From: Hydrogenophaga crassostreae
GTDB lineage: Bacteria; Pseudomonadota; Gammaproteobacteria; Burkholderiales; Burkholderiaceae_C
Assembly: GCF_001761385.1 (NCBI RefSeq)
Contig: NZ_CP017476.1
Coordinates: forward strand, 2,221,501-2,285,500
Length of the DNA: 64,000 bases
Reading direction: 5' to 3'
Notes under the pieces: generated by a model
Database searches by the model: none
What the model was told of the DNA's origin: nothing
Seen by the model: only the letters and a program-made list of their open reading frames with translations
Translations under genes and position numbers: made by a program
In this document: positions 10,147 to 18,705 of the stretch, in pieces
Position numbering within the stretch: the first letter of the stretch is position 1
Layout of the letters: each line of letters begins with the position of its first letter

Positions 10147-11331
10147 TCACAGCTTGGCGAGCCGGGCGAGCGCGGCTTGTAGCGTGTCGTCGCGTTTGGC
10201 GAAGCAAAAGCGGATCACTCTCTGGTCGAAACCATTGCCGTAGAAAGCTGAGAGAGGAATCGCCGCCACGCCAATTTCCCGGGTGAGCCATTGGCAGAAG
10301 TCGGCCTCGGGGAGTTCGCGCTCAGCCACCGTCAACCCCTCGATCCCGACGCATTGGAAATAGGTGCCTTGCCCGGGCAGCAGCCGAAACCGCGTCGAGG
10401 CCAGGCCGTCGCGGAACAGGTCGCGCTTGCGCTGATAGAAGGCGGGCAGGTCGCGGTAAGGCGCCGGGTTGGTCAGGTACGCCGACAGTGCGTGTTGCAT
10501 CGGTGTGTTGACGGTGAACACGTTGAACTGATGCACTTTGCGGAACTCGGACATCAAAAGGGCTGGCGCAATCACCGTGCCGACCTTCCAGCCTGTCACA
10601 TGGTAGGTTTTGCCGAAGCTGCTGATGATGAAAGCGCGCGAGGCGAGACCGGGGAAGCGGGCGGCGCTTTGGTGTTGCTCGCCGTCGAAAACCATGTGTT
10701 CGTAGACTTCGTCGCTGATGAGCAGAATGTTGGTTGGCGCGAGCAGGTCTTGCAGGGCCAGCATGTCCGCCTCACTCCACACCTGGCCGCTGGGGTTGTG
10801 CGGGCTGTTGATGATGAGGGCGCGGGTGCGCGGCGTGATAGCCGCTTCGATGGCCGAAAAATCGGGTCGGAAGCTGCCCGGCGTGAGTGCGACGCGCACG
10901 ACCACGCCGCCGACCAGCTCGATGTTGGGCACATAGCTGTCGTAACAAGGTTCCAGAACGATCACCTCGTCGCCGGGGTGAACCACCGCAAGGATGGCTG
11001 TGAGGATGGCCTGCGTGGCACCGGCGGTGACCGTGATCTCGGTCGCCGGATCGCAGCGATGGCCGTACAGCGCCAGCATCTTGTCTGCCATGGCCTGGCG
11101 CAAAGCCGGTACGCCAGGCATGGGCGGGTACTGGTTGTGTCCCTCCTTCATGGCGGCCGTGACGGCGTCGACCAATGCCGGATCGCATTCAAAATCCGGA
11201 AAGCCCTGACCCAGATTCACCGCACCTGTTTCAGCCGCCAAGGCGGACATGACGGAAAAGATGGTGGTGCCGACATTGGGCAAGCGAGAAACGGTGGGCG
11301 GAGTGAGTGGTGAAAGAGCAGTCATATCCAT
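10147..11331 (-). CDS. PLP-dependent aminotransferase (methionine/kynurenine type, class I/II)
   Basis: A 394-residue fold-type I aminotransferase of the YbdL / kynurenine aminotransferase group, probably using 2-oxo acids derived from methionine or aromatic amino acids. Visible motifs are GQGFPDFECDP near the start, the cofactor-contacting NSPHNPSGQVW, ISDEVYEHMVFDG with the PLP-ring Asp, and the Schiff-base lysine in SSFGKTYHVTGWKVG; the C-terminus has RFCFAKRDDTL with the substrate-carboxylate Arg. Start codons TTG 11334, ATG 11331 and ATG 11325 are all in frame; none has a good ribosome binding site. It is flanked by the fecR-like gene (144 bp) and cysB (111 bp), all on the minus strand. 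The exact substrate cannot be read from sequence. Confidence 0.85.
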   Translation of the reverse strand: MDMTALSPLTPPTVSRLPNVGTTIFSVMSALAAETGAVNLGQGFPDFECDPALVDAVTAAMKEGHNQYPPMPGVPALRQAMADKMLALYGHRCDPATEITVTAGATQAILTAILAVVHPGDEVIVLEPCYDSYVPNIELVGGVVVRVALTPGSFRPDFSAIEAAITPRTRALIINSPHNPSGQVWSEADMLALQDLLAPTNILLISDEVYEHMVFDGEQHQSAARFPGLASRAFIISSFGKTYHVTGWKVGTVIAPALLMSEFRKVHQFNVFTVNTPMQHALSAYLTNPAPYRDLPAFYQRKRDLFRDGLASTRFRLLPGQGTYFQCVGIEGLTVAERELPEADFCQWLTREIGVAAIPLSAFYGNGFDQRVIRFCFAKRDDTLQAALARLAKL

Positions 11332-11445
11332 CAACGCGACAAATGCAAGAAATAGGGGATTTAACCGAGGGTGCGGTGGGACGGGTTGTGCCAGGCCGGC
11401 AACGCCGTCCCCTGCGGGGTACAGCCGAAGGCGATGCAGGGGGCG

Positions 11446-12390
11446 CTACAACTCATAGTCATCTGGCGTACCGCTCATGGCCCGCAAGATGAGATCACGC
11501 GAGAGGCGGTCACTCAACAGCTCGGCAAAGCGCAGCACGAATTGGCGCAAATAGGCACCACGTTTGAACGCCACGCGAGCCAGGTTGGTGCCAAACAATG
11601 CGCCAGCCGGGCGTGCCACGAGATCGGGTGTCTGGTTGTCACCCTGCATGGCCATTTCGGCCACGATGCCCACGCCCATACCCAGCTTCACATAGGTTTT
11701 GATCACGTCTGAATCAATGGCTTCCAGCACCACATTGGGCTGCAGATGGCGCAGTGCGAAGGCTTGGTCGATGCGGGTGCGTCCAGTGAAGCTCGGGTGG
11801 TAGGTGATCAGCGGCAAAGGTGCCAGGTCCTCCAGCGAAATGCGCTCCTGATTCGCCAACGGATGGTCGAAAGGGAACACCAATACGTGCTGCCACTCAT
11901 AGCAAGGTAGGGTGATGAGCTCGGGGTAGTTGCTCAGCGATTCGGTGGCCACGCCGATTTCGGCCACTTCCTCCATCAGCATTTTCGCCACCTGGTCAGG
12001 CGAACCCTGGTGCAGGCCGATGACCACCTTGGGGTAAGCCTGACGCAGTTTGGCCACTGGGCCGGGCAACACATACCGGGCCTGCGTGTGCGTGGTGGCG
12101 ATAGAGAGGGTGCCGCTGTCCTGGGCCGAATACTGTTCGCCTATGCGTTTGAGGTTGTTGACCTCGCGCAAGATGATTTCAATGCTCTTGAGGACCTGGG
12201 TGCCTGGCTCGGTCACACGTTTGATGCGTTTGCCATGGCGCGCAAAAATATCGATGCCCAGCTCCTCTTCCAGCTCAATGATGGATTTGGAGACCCCGGG
12301 CTGCGAGGTGTGAAGTGCTTTGGCGGCCTCGGTGAGGTTGAGGTTGCGGCGGACCGCCTCCTGTACGAACCGAAATTGATGCAGGTTCAT
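11446..12390 (-). CDS. cysB: CysB-type LysR transcription regulator
   Basis: A 314-residue LysR regulator of assimilatory sulfate reduction and cysteine synthesis; by family knowledge it binds N-acetylserine and sulfur signals. The N-terminal winged helix-turn-helix reads LTEAAKALHTSQPGVSKSII (residues ~19-38), followed by the linker helix and the periplasmic-binding-like effector domain (SIATTHTQARYVLP, PLITYHPSFTGR), both strongly CysB-like. Its ATG overlaps the stop of the preceding cbiX gene as ATGA, so translation is probably coupled. Here cysB is the last gene of a tight lptF-lptG-cbiX-cysB series, an unusual setting that links it to siroheme synthesis but also to LPS export. Confidence 0.92.
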   Translation of the reverse strand: MNLHQFRFVQEAVRRNLNLTEAAKALHTSQPGVSKSIIELEEELGIDIFARHGKRIKRVTEPGTQVLKSIEIILREVNNLKRIGEQYSAQDSGTLSIATTHTQARYVLPGPVAKLRQAYPKVVIGLHQGSPDQVAKMLMEEVAEIGVATESLSNYPELITLPCYEWQHVLVFPFDHPLANQERISLEDLAPLPLITYHPSFTGRTRIDQAFALRHLQPNVVLEAIDSDVIKTYVKLGMGVGIVAEMAMQGDNQTPDLVARPAGALFGTNLARVAFKRGAYLRQFVLRFAELLSDRLSRDLILRAMSGTPDDYEL

Positions 12391-12755
12391 GTTGAACCGC
12401 TGTCCAGGGCGATCTCGGCAAGGAGGTCGGTGAGCCTTGGATTCTCGCCGGCCGTGGGGAGCGCGTCGATCTGAATGCCCGGGTGGGTGGTTTTAAGCGA
12501 TGCCAGAAGCGCCGGCAAGTCTTCACGGGCATGTTTGCCCATGCCGAAGAAGAGAGGAAGAATCCGGATGTGTGTGGCGCCTCGGGCGACCAGTTGCGCA
12601 GCGGCCGCCGGCAAATCAGGTTCACACAATTCCAAATAGGCGCAGCACACCAGCACAGACCCATCCGCCATACCGATCCGCGTGGCAACGGCCTCTACGG
12701 GCGTGCGCCACAGAGGGTCGCGCGAACCATGTGCAAAAACAATCACACCCAACAT
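12387..12755 (-). CDS. cbiX: Small CbiX/SirB-type sirohydrochlorin chelatase
   Basis: A 122-residue single-domain chelatase that inserts Fe2+ (siroheme) or Co2+ (cobalamin) into sirohydrochlorin. The start LGVIVFAHGSRDPLWRTPVE carries the metal/substrate histidine of the family, and RILPLFFGMGKHAREDLP holds the second conserved His region. I use ATG 12755, preceded by AGGTAGGG and lying 4 bp past the lptG stop; an upstream in-frame ATG at 12791 would overlap lptG. Length and the single domain match CbiXS/SirB forms. Siroheme is the cofactor of sulfite reductase, so its overlap with cysB makes functional sense and favours the ferrochelatase role, an inference. Confidence 0.88.
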   Translation of the reverse strand: MLGVIVFAHGSRDPLWRTPVEAVATRIGMADGSVLVCCAYLELCEPDLPAAAAQLVARGATHIRILPLFFGMGKHAREDLPALLASLKTTHPGIQIDALPTAGENPRLTDLLAEIALDSGST

Positions 12756-12759
12756 AGCC

Positions 12760-13878
12760 CTACCTTCGAAGTACCAGCCAGCCAAATGCACCCAGAGAAA
12801 TCACGGAATAGATCAATGAGGGTGAGGCAGCCGCCAGCCATGGCTGCCATTGGTTCAGGTTACCGATGTAGCCAAACACGTTGTTGAGCAAAAAGAAGCT
12901 GATGCCGATCATCACACCGCCAAACACATAGCCTGTGATGCCTCCAGATCGGAAGTGCAAATAGGCGAACGGCAGTGCGAGCACGACCATCACGAGGCAG
13001 CTCAGCGGGTAAAACACCTTGCGCCAGAACTCGATTTCATACCGCTGCGCCGTTTGGCCATTGTTTTCCAGGTGGTTCACATAGGCATACAGGTCGGTGG
13101 TGCGCATGCGATCCGGTTTGAGCAGGGCCACCGACACCATCTCTGCCGAGATCGAACTCTGCCAGTGGAACTCAGGCAAGTTGGTGCGCACGATGCGCGA
13201 CGTTTTCAGATCCCGGTTTGAAAACTCGCTGCGCCGCACATCTCTCAAAAGCCAGGTGTCGTCGCGTTCAATCTGGCCACTCTGGGCTTCCACCGTGGCG
13301 ACGAGCAGCCCCTCGTTGTCGAACTCGAAGATTCGTACCTCGCCCAGTCCGCCTCTGGGCGACAGCGAACCGACGTTCACCGAAAAATTGCTTGTTGGTT
13401 GTCGTTCTTTCAACCACGCGCCCGTCTGCCCCAGGCTGATTCGGCCTTGGTAGCGGGCCTTAAGCAGTTGCGCTGTTTTATCGGCAAGTGGGGCGACGTA
13501 ATCGCCCACCGCAAATGTAATGGCCACAAACACCACGCCCAAGCCGAGCAAGGTACGCAAAGCGCGCCAAGGCCCCAGGCCACTGGTGCGCAAGATCGTG
13601 TATTCCGACCCCTTGGCCAGACGTGCCATCACAGCCACCGAACCAATCAACACAGAGATCGGCAAAAGCTCATAGACATGGTTGGGCAGAAGCAATCCAA
13701 CGTAGAGCAGGGCATGGCGCAGTTCATAGCTGATTCCCGGTTCCAATCGGGAGACCCGGCCGAGCGAAGGCAACTCTTCGACAAAATCGAAGAAAAAGAA
13801 AAGTGCCAAGAATGCCAGCAGCACAAAGCCGGTGGTCATCAGAATCTCGCCGTAAATCAGGCGGCGTATCGTTTTCAT
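12760..13878 (-). CDS. lptG: LPS export ABC transporter permease LptG
   Basis: A 372-residue inner-membrane permease that, with LptF and LptB, extracts lipopolysaccharide from the inner membrane and feeds it to LptC-LptA. Membrane helices flank the protein: three at the N-terminus (first IYGEILMTTGFVLLAFLALF) and three at the C-terminus (PLSCLVMVVLALPFAYLHF; YVFGGVMIGISFFLLNNVFG). A periplasmic beta-jellyroll lies between them. The FRSGGITGYVFGG stretch is a YjgQ-family hallmark. The start ATG overlaps the lptF stop by 4 bp. Confidence 0.93.
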   Translation of the reverse strand: MKTIRRLIYGEILMTTGFVLLAFLALFFFFDFVEELPSLGRVSRLEPGISYELRHALLYVGLLLPNHVYELLPISVLIGSVAVMARLAKGSEYTILRTSGLGPWRALRTLLGLGVVFVAITFAVGDYVAPLADKTAQLLKARYQGRISLGQTGAWLKERQPTSNFSVNVGSLSPRGGLGEVRIFEFDNEGLLVATVEAQSGQIERDDTWLLRDVRRSEFSNRDLKTSRIVRTNLPEFHWQSSISAEMVSVALLKPDRMRTTDLYAYVNHLENNGQTAQRYEIEFWRKVFYPLSCLVMVVLALPFAYLHFRSGGITGYVFGGVMIGISFFLLNNVFGYIGNLNQWQPWLAAASPSLIYSVISLGAFGWLVLRR

Positions 13879-15008
13879 ACCTCACTCCCTGCGGAGATGG
13901 CCGGTGGGGTTTTACCCGGCAAGAGCTTGCGCAGTTGGGTGCGAATGCTGAAATTGTTGTGGCGTTTGATGAGCCAGAGCAAGCAGAGTGTGAATACGCC
14001 CCCATGCAAAACAATGAGCGAAAGGCCCATGTTGAGACGGCCCGTGCTGACCATGCGCTGGCTGATGTTGAGCAGGTTGAAGTAAAGAATGAAGGCGAAC
14101 AGGGTGAACATCATGTTGCCGCTTCGACCTGCGCGGGGATTGCTTACGGTGGTGGCCACGGCCAGCAAGACCAGATTGATTGCCGTCAGTGCAACGCCGA
14201 TGCGCCACGCCAGCTCGCCTTTGTTTGCGGCCTCAGGTTCGTTCATCAGCCGCCAGGTTGTTCGGGCCTTGAGGGCATCCACACCGTTGCGTTGCACGGC
14301 AGACACGCCGATCTGAGCGCCATATTCTTCGAACTCACTGACCTTCACGCGGTTGTTTTCAGGGTTGGATTCCAGGCGCTGACCATGGCGAAGCACGAGA
14401 AACGAACGGTCGTCCACCGGCTCGATCTTCCCGGAAGCCGCCGATGTCACGACCTCGGTACCATCGTCTTCGATGCTGGAAATAAAGACATTGCGGCCCT
14501 CGTTGCCGTCGGCGGTGTCCTTGTCAATGAAAAATACGCGTCGACCGCTGGACGACTCTTGAAACTGACCCGGTGCAACACGCTCCAGGTCGCCCCTGCT
14601 GGTGAACCTGTCACGGAGCTCTGCGGTTTGCAGATTGGTCCAGGGCCAGACAAACAGGACCATCAGTGTGATCACCAGCAGGATCGGCCATGCGAAACGC
14701 ACTACCGGACCCAGAAACCCGGCGAGCGAGCGTCCACTGGCAAACCAGATGATCATCTCGCTGTCTCTGTACATGCGGGCCAGCGTTGAGACGATGGATA
14801 TAAACAACGCCAGCGTAAGAATGGTCTGGGTGTAGCCAAGTACGGTGTAGCCCAGAACGAGCATCACTTCTTCAGGGTTGACGCTGCCACGCGAAGCCGC
14901 ACCCAGGGTGCGGATCAGCAGCATGGTGAGGATAACGGTGAACAACACCACCAGCGTGGCCCCAAAACTGCGCGCCAGTTCGGTTCGAATGGAAGAATGG
15001 AATAACAT
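13875..15008 (-). CDS. lptF: LPS export ABC transporter permease LptF
   Basis: A 377-residue partner of LptG, first gene of the lptF-lptG-cbiX-cysB series. N-terminal helices (GATLVVLFTVILTMLLIRTL), a periplasmic domain, and C-terminal helices (INLVLLAVATTVSNPRAGRSG; MFTLFAFILYFNLLNISQ) match YjgP. The start codon at 15008 is only 26 bp from the start codon of divergent pepA, so promoters of both genes must overlap each other's coding or leader sequence. Confidence 0.93.
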   Translation of the reverse strand: MLFHSSIRTELARSFGATLVVLFTVILTMLLIRTLGAASRGSVNPEEVMLVLGYTVLGYTQTILTLALFISIVSTLARMYRDSEMIIWFASGRSLAGFLGPVVRFAWPILLVITLMVLFVWPWTNLQTAELRDRFTSRGDLERVAPGQFQESSSGRRVFFIDKDTADGNEGRNVFISSIEDDGTEVVTSAASGKIEPVDDRSFLVLRHGQRLESNPENNRVKVSEFEEYGAQIGVSAVQRNGVDALKARTTWRLMNEPEAANKGELAWRIGVALTAINLVLLAVATTVSNPRAGRSGNMMFTLFAFILYFNLLNISQRMVSTGRLNMGLSLIVLHGGVFTLCLLWLIKRHNNFSIRTQLRKLLPGKTPPAISAGSEV

Positions 15009-15034
15009 CGATCAAATTTTTTGGATGCGCAATT

Positions 15035-16549
15035 ATGAACTTCGAACTAAAGGCCCTTTCCCTTACTCAGGCAGACAAGAGCGCGATCGACGCACTCATC
15101 GTGCTGGTTGCCGATGGGCTTGCCTCCAACGCCTCGGGCGCAGGGTCAACCCTTGCCAAGCTTATAGCTCAGGCGCGCAGCGTGGGTGATTTTGAAACTG
15201 GCGTCGGCAGTTCGCTTGTGGCCTACCGTGTCGATGGCGTGAAGGCCTCGCGGGTGGTGCTGGTAGGGGCTGGCGATGCTTCTGCTGGCTCGGTGCGGCG
15301 CGCGGTGGTTGCAGGCATGGGCCATTTGAAGGCCACCAAAACCAAAAAGGTGGGGGTGGTGCTGAGCTTGCTGCCGGAAAAGACTGGACAGGTTCGCGCG
15401 GCCGTGATGGCCAGCGCCGATGCGCTCTATACCTTTACCACCACCAAACCATCGGCCAAGGCTTCTCATGTGAGTGCGGTGCAAATCGGTGTTGCCGATG
15501 AAAAATCGGTGCTCAATGAGTTTGCGGTCGCACGAGCGGCGGCGGCTGGCGTGGCATTCGCTAAAGAATGGGCCAACCGTCCCGCAAATCACGCGACGCC
15601 CACCATGCTTGCCAACGCGGCTTCCAAAATCGGTCGCAAGGGTGTTGTCAAAACCACCGTGCTGGGACACAAGGAGGTCACTGCCCTGGGCATGGGCGCT
15701 TTCCTCGCTGTGGCACAGGGTTCGCCTGAGCCGCTGCGGTTCATCGTGATGAACTACCAGGGCGGCGCAAAAAGCAGCGCTCCGGTGGTACTGGTAGGCA
15801 AGGGCATTACCTTTGATACCGGGGGTATTTCCATCAAGCCCGCCAGTGAAATGGACGAGATGAAATACGACATGGGTGGAGCAGCGAGTGTGCTGGGCAC
15901 CTTTGTGGCGCTTGCTGAACTGCAGCCCGCCATCAACGTGGTCGGGTTGATTCCCGCCTGCGAAAACATGCCAGATGGCCTGTCCGTGAAACCGGGCGAC
16001 GTGGTCACCAGCATGAGCGGTCAGACCATCGAGATTCTCAACACCGATGCTGAGGGGCGTCTGGTTTTGTGTGATGCGCTGACCTACGCGGAGCGTTTCA
16101 AGCCACGCTGCGTGATCGATATAGCAACGCTCACGGGCGCTTGTGTGATCGCGCTGGGGGGCGTTCGGTCTGGCCTGTTCACCGAGTCAGAGCCGCTTGC
16201 GCAGTCACTGTCTGCAGCGGGCGATGTGTCACTTGACCTGTGCTGGCGCATGCCGCTGGATGACGAGTACGCAGAAGGTCTGAAGACCAGTTTTGCCGAT
16301 ATGGCCAATGTGGCGGGTCGTGCTGGCGGCTCGATTACCGCCGCGAAGTTCTTGCAAAAGTTCACCAAAAACATGCACTGGGCCCACCTCGATGTCGCGG
16401 GTACTGCCTGGAAAAGTGGTGCAGCCAAAGGGGCGACGGGGCGTCCTGTGCCACTCCTGTTGCAGTATCTGGTGGACGAGGCGCAGACGTTGCGGGCAGA
16501 GAAGCCCGCCAAAGGTGGGGCCAACAGCAAGAAAAAGAAAGTTGGCTAG
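15035..16549 (+). CDS. pepA: Leucyl aminopeptidase PepA (M17)
   Basis: A 504-residue cytosolic dinuclear-metal aminopeptidase that removes N-terminal residues, especially Leu; in E. coli PepA is also a DNA-binding protein at carAB and in plasmid resolution. The C-terminal catalytic domain shows VGKGITFDTGGISIKP (metal Lys/Asp), a DMGGAA block and the M17 signature NTDAEGRL at about residue 336. The poorly conserved N-terminal ~170 residues are the regulatory domain. The C-terminus is Lys-rich (KGGANSKKKKVG). Divergent from lptF with 26 bp between start codons; a hairpin terminator follows before holC. Confidence 0.95.
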   Translation: MNFELKALSLTQADKSAIDALIVLVADGLASNASGAGSTLAKLIAQARSVGDFETGVGSSLVAYRVDGVKASRVVLVGAGDASAGSVRRAVVAGMGHLKATKTKKVGVVLSLLPEKTGQVRAAVMASADALYTFTTTKPSAKASHVSAVQIGVADEKSVLNEFAVARAAAAGVAFAKEWANRPANHATPTMLANAASKIGRKGVVKTTVLGHKEVTALGMGAFLAVAQGSPEPLRFIVMNYQGGAKSSAPVVLVGKGITFDTGGISIKPASEMDEMKYDMGGAASVLGTFVALAELQPAINVVGLIPACENMPDGLSVKPGDVVTSMSGQTIEILNTDAEGRLVLCDALTYAERFKPRCVIDIATLTGACVIALGGVRSGLFTESEPLAQSLSAAGDVSLDLCWRMPLDDEYAEGLKTSFADMANVAGRAGGSITAAKFLQKFTKNMHWAHLDVAGTAWKSGAAKGATGRPVPLLLQYLVDEAQTLRAEKPAKGGANSKKKKVG

Positions 16550-16566
16550 TCTGTCCCGAGCCGTAC

Positions 16567-16602
16567 AACGCCTCGGTCGATGCGCCGACCAGGCGTTTTG
16601 TC
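16567..16602 (+). terminator. Hairpin terminator after pepA
   Basis: AACGCCT (16567-16573) pairs with AGGCGTT (16591-16597), and GGTCG with CGACC inside, separated by one bulged C. TTTTGTCT follows. It fits a moderately strong Rho-independent terminator between pepA and holC. Confidence 0.6.
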
Positions 16603-16632
16603 TGAGCACACGTCATGAAACTGCGATCACCA

Positions 16633-17061
16633 ATGACTGAGGTGGCTTTTCACGTCAATGTGCCCGATCTCCTGGGCTATGCCTGCCGTTTGATTCGCAA
16701 GGGGTATCTGTTGGGCATGTCGATGCTCGTTGTGGGGGATGCGAGGCAGGTCGCCTTGTTGAACAAGCAATTGTGGTCCATGCGAAGCGTCGACTTTGTG
16801 CCTCACTGCCTGGGCAGCGAAGAGCATGCGACGGTGGTCCGCTCTGCGGTAGTCCTGACCGACGATGAGGCCCAGGGACAAGCACGCGGGTTTGACGTGC
16901 TGGTCAACCTCTCCGGAAATATGCCATCGGCTTACGCTTCTTTTGACAAGATTTTTGAGGTGGTGTCTGTCGCTGATGCCGATCTCGAGGCTGCCAGGCA
17001 GCGATGGCGTGCCTATCTGCAAGCCGGACTGGCGCCCAAACGGCACGAAATCCAACCCTGA
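16633..17061 (+). CDS. holC: DNA polymerase III chi subunit
   Basis: A 142-residue clamp-loader accessory protein that contacts single-strand DNA-binding protein and psi. The start MTEVAFHVNVPDLLGYACRL matches the usual HolC N-terminus; an upstream in-frame ATG at 16615 would add six residues. LVNLSGNMPSAYASFDKIFEVV near the C-terminus is the other conserved block. The pepA-holC pairing is common in proteobacteria. Confidence 0.9.
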   Translation: MTEVAFHVNVPDLLGYACRLIRKGYLLGMSMLVVGDARQVALLNKQLWSMRSVDFVPHCLGSEEHATVVRSAVVLTDDEAQGQARGFDVLVNLSGNMPSAYASFDKIFEVVSVADADLEAARQRWRAYLQAGLAPKRHEIQP

Positions 17062-17169
17062 GAGCGGACAAATTCATCGAATTTTGCTAATGGCCCATTC
17101 ATGGCGCTGATCCAAGTTGCCCGCAGGATGGGAGAAACCCTCGGAAAGCGCCTGTACGGGAACTTTTTC

Positions 17170-17199
17170 TTGAATCTTCTGATGATTTTGGGGTATCTT
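17170..17199 (+). promoter_or_regulatory. Candidate sigma-70 promoter for the ABC substrate-binding gene
   Basis: TTGAAT (17170-17175), an 18-bp spacer and TATCTT (17194-17199) lie about 65 bp upstream of ATG 17266. It is the best match in this 200-bp gap, with moderate similarity to consensus. Confidence 0.4.
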
Positions 17200-17265
17200 C
17201 TTGGGCGTGGAGTCAAAACAAGTTCCCTCCGCATTCCAACTTTTTATTCCTTTCCTAGGATAGTT

Positions 17266-18468
17266 ATGCACCTGAATATGAAATTGGCCGTTATCGCTGC
17301 GGCCGTCGCTCTGGCCGCTTGCGGTAAGAAAGAAGAAGCCATGCCGGCTGAAACGGCTGCAGCGCCTGCTGCTGCTCCCGCTGCTGCAGCGCCAGAAGGT
17401 GGCGTGATCAAAATTGGTCACGTTGGCCCAACCAGCGGTGCCATCGCTCACTTGGGCAAGGACAACGAAAACGGTGCCCGTATGGCCATCGAAGAGTTGA
17501 ACGCTGCCAACCTGACGATCAATGGTGCGCCTGCCCAGTTCGAGCTGCTGGCCGAAGACGACGCAGCAGATCCCAAGCAGGGCACTGCTGCTGCGCAAAA
17601 GCTGGTTGATGCCAAAGTTGCAGGCGTGATTGGTCACTTGAACTCGGGAACGACCATTCCTGCCTCCCAGATCTATAACGATGCAGGCATTCCACAGATT
17701 TCGCCTTCTGCGACCAACCCCAAGTACACCCGCCAGGGTTACGCCGGCGTGTTCCGCATGGTGGCTGATGACGTGCACCTCGGTGGCACGCTCGGCAAGT
17801 ACGCAGTGGAAAGCCTGAAGGCCAAGAACGTGGCCGTGATCGATGACCGCACGGCCTACGGCCAGGGCGTCGCTGACGAGTTCGAAAAAGGTGTTGCTGC
17901 TGCTGGCGGTACCGTTGTTGGTCGCGAATTCACCAATGACAAAGCCACCGACTTCAACGCCATCTTGACCACCTTGAAGGCCAAGAAGCCTGATGTGATC
18001 TTCTTTGGCGGCATGGACGCTGTTGCCGGCCCCATGCTCAAGCAGATGAAGCAGTTGGGTATTGAAGCCAAGTTCATGGGCGGCGACGGCATCTGCTCGG
18101 CACAATTGCCCAAGCTGGCTGGTGACGGCATGGCCGATGACCAGGTGTATTGCGCTGAAGCCGGTGGTGTTGAAGGTGAAGAAAAGGTTGGCATGGAAAA
18201 ATTCCGCGCCGACTTCAAGACCAAGTTTGGCCAAGAAGTTCAGGTGTATGCCCCTTACGTCTACGACTCGGTGAAAGTCATGGCCAACGCCATGGTTGCA
18301 GCCAATTCGTCGGACCCAGTGAAGTACCTGCCAGAGTTGAAGAAAACCGACTACAAAGGCGTGACCGGTACGATCTCGTTTGACGAAAAAGGCGACATCA
18401 AAAATGGTGCCCTGACGTTGATGACGTTCCGCGGCGGTGAGCGCACCACCCTGTCGGTGATTCGCTGA
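17266..18468 (+). CDS. Branched-chain amino acid-type ABC transporter substrate-binding lipoprotein
   Basis: A 400-residue periplasmic binding protein of the LivK/Leu-Ile-Val group (periplasmic-binding fold type I). The signal peptide ends in a lipobox LAAC at residues 16-19, so the mature protein should be anchored by Cys19. An Ala/Pro-rich linker follows, then the binding domains (VIKIGHVGPTSGAIAHLGKD; FFGGMDAVAGPMLKQMKQLG; VYAPYVYDSVKVMANAM). ATG 17266 is preceded by CTAGGA; codon usage is strongly biased, as in highly expressed genes. No permease or ATPase gene is adjacent, and it has its own promoter and a strong terminator, so its partner transporter must be elsewhere. The actual ligand is not determined. 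Confidence 0.88.
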   Translation: MHLNMKLAVIAAAVALAACGKKEEAMPAETAAAPAAAPAAAAPEGGVIKIGHVGPTSGAIAHLGKDNENGARMAIEELNAANLTINGAPAQFELLAEDDAADPKQGTAAAQKLVDAKVAGVIGHLNSGTTIPASQIYNDAGIPQISPSATNPKYTRQGYAGVFRMVADDVHLGGTLGKYAVESLKAKNVAVIDDRTAYGQGVADEFEKGVAAAGGTVVGREFTNDKATDFNAILTTLKAKKPDVIFFGGMDAVAGPMLKQMKQLGIEAKFMGGDGICSAQLPKLAGDGMADDQVYCAEAGGVEGEEKVGMEKFRADFKTKFGQEVQVYAPYVYDSVKVMANAMVAANSSDPVKYLPELKKTDYKGVTGTISFDEKGDIKNGALTLMTFRGGERTTLSVIR

Positions 18469-18512
18469 TTGTTCAACATTGTTGCGAGGCGAGATCTTCG
18501 CCGGCATCAATG

Positions 18513-18545
18513 AAAAGGGTCACTCGCAAGAGTGACCCTTTTTTT
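18513..18545 (+). terminator. Strong Rho-independent terminator
   Basis: AAAAGGGTCACTC (18513-18525) and GAGTGACCCTTTT (18530-18542) form a perfect 13-bp stem with a GCAA tetraloop, ending in a T-run to 18545. It closes the substrate-binding protein transcript. Confidence 0.9.
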
Positions 18546-18705
18546 CATCTGGACATCGCTCGCAGCACCCATCCAGTAGCCAATTCAATTGCCTGAGAAC
18601 CAAGGTTCACACGCTGTTGAAATGCCTTTGAACTTTGGATGCCGGGTGCAACATGGATGAATTGCACGAACAAGTGCCCACCCAGCGCAAATCGACGCTG
18701 ATGAC

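Noticed and set aside
10291..11313. 340-codon frame antisense to the aminotransferase
   Set aside because: Mirror of a clearly conserved PLP enzyme; no ribosome binding site or motif.
11335..11445. Riboswitch or attenuator before the aminotransferase
   Set aside because: No consistent stem or terminator pattern was found.
17074..18510. Long open frame (478 codons) antisense to the ABC substrate-binding gene
   Set aside because: Arises from strong codon bias of the real plus-strand gene; product has no family features and crosses its terminator.
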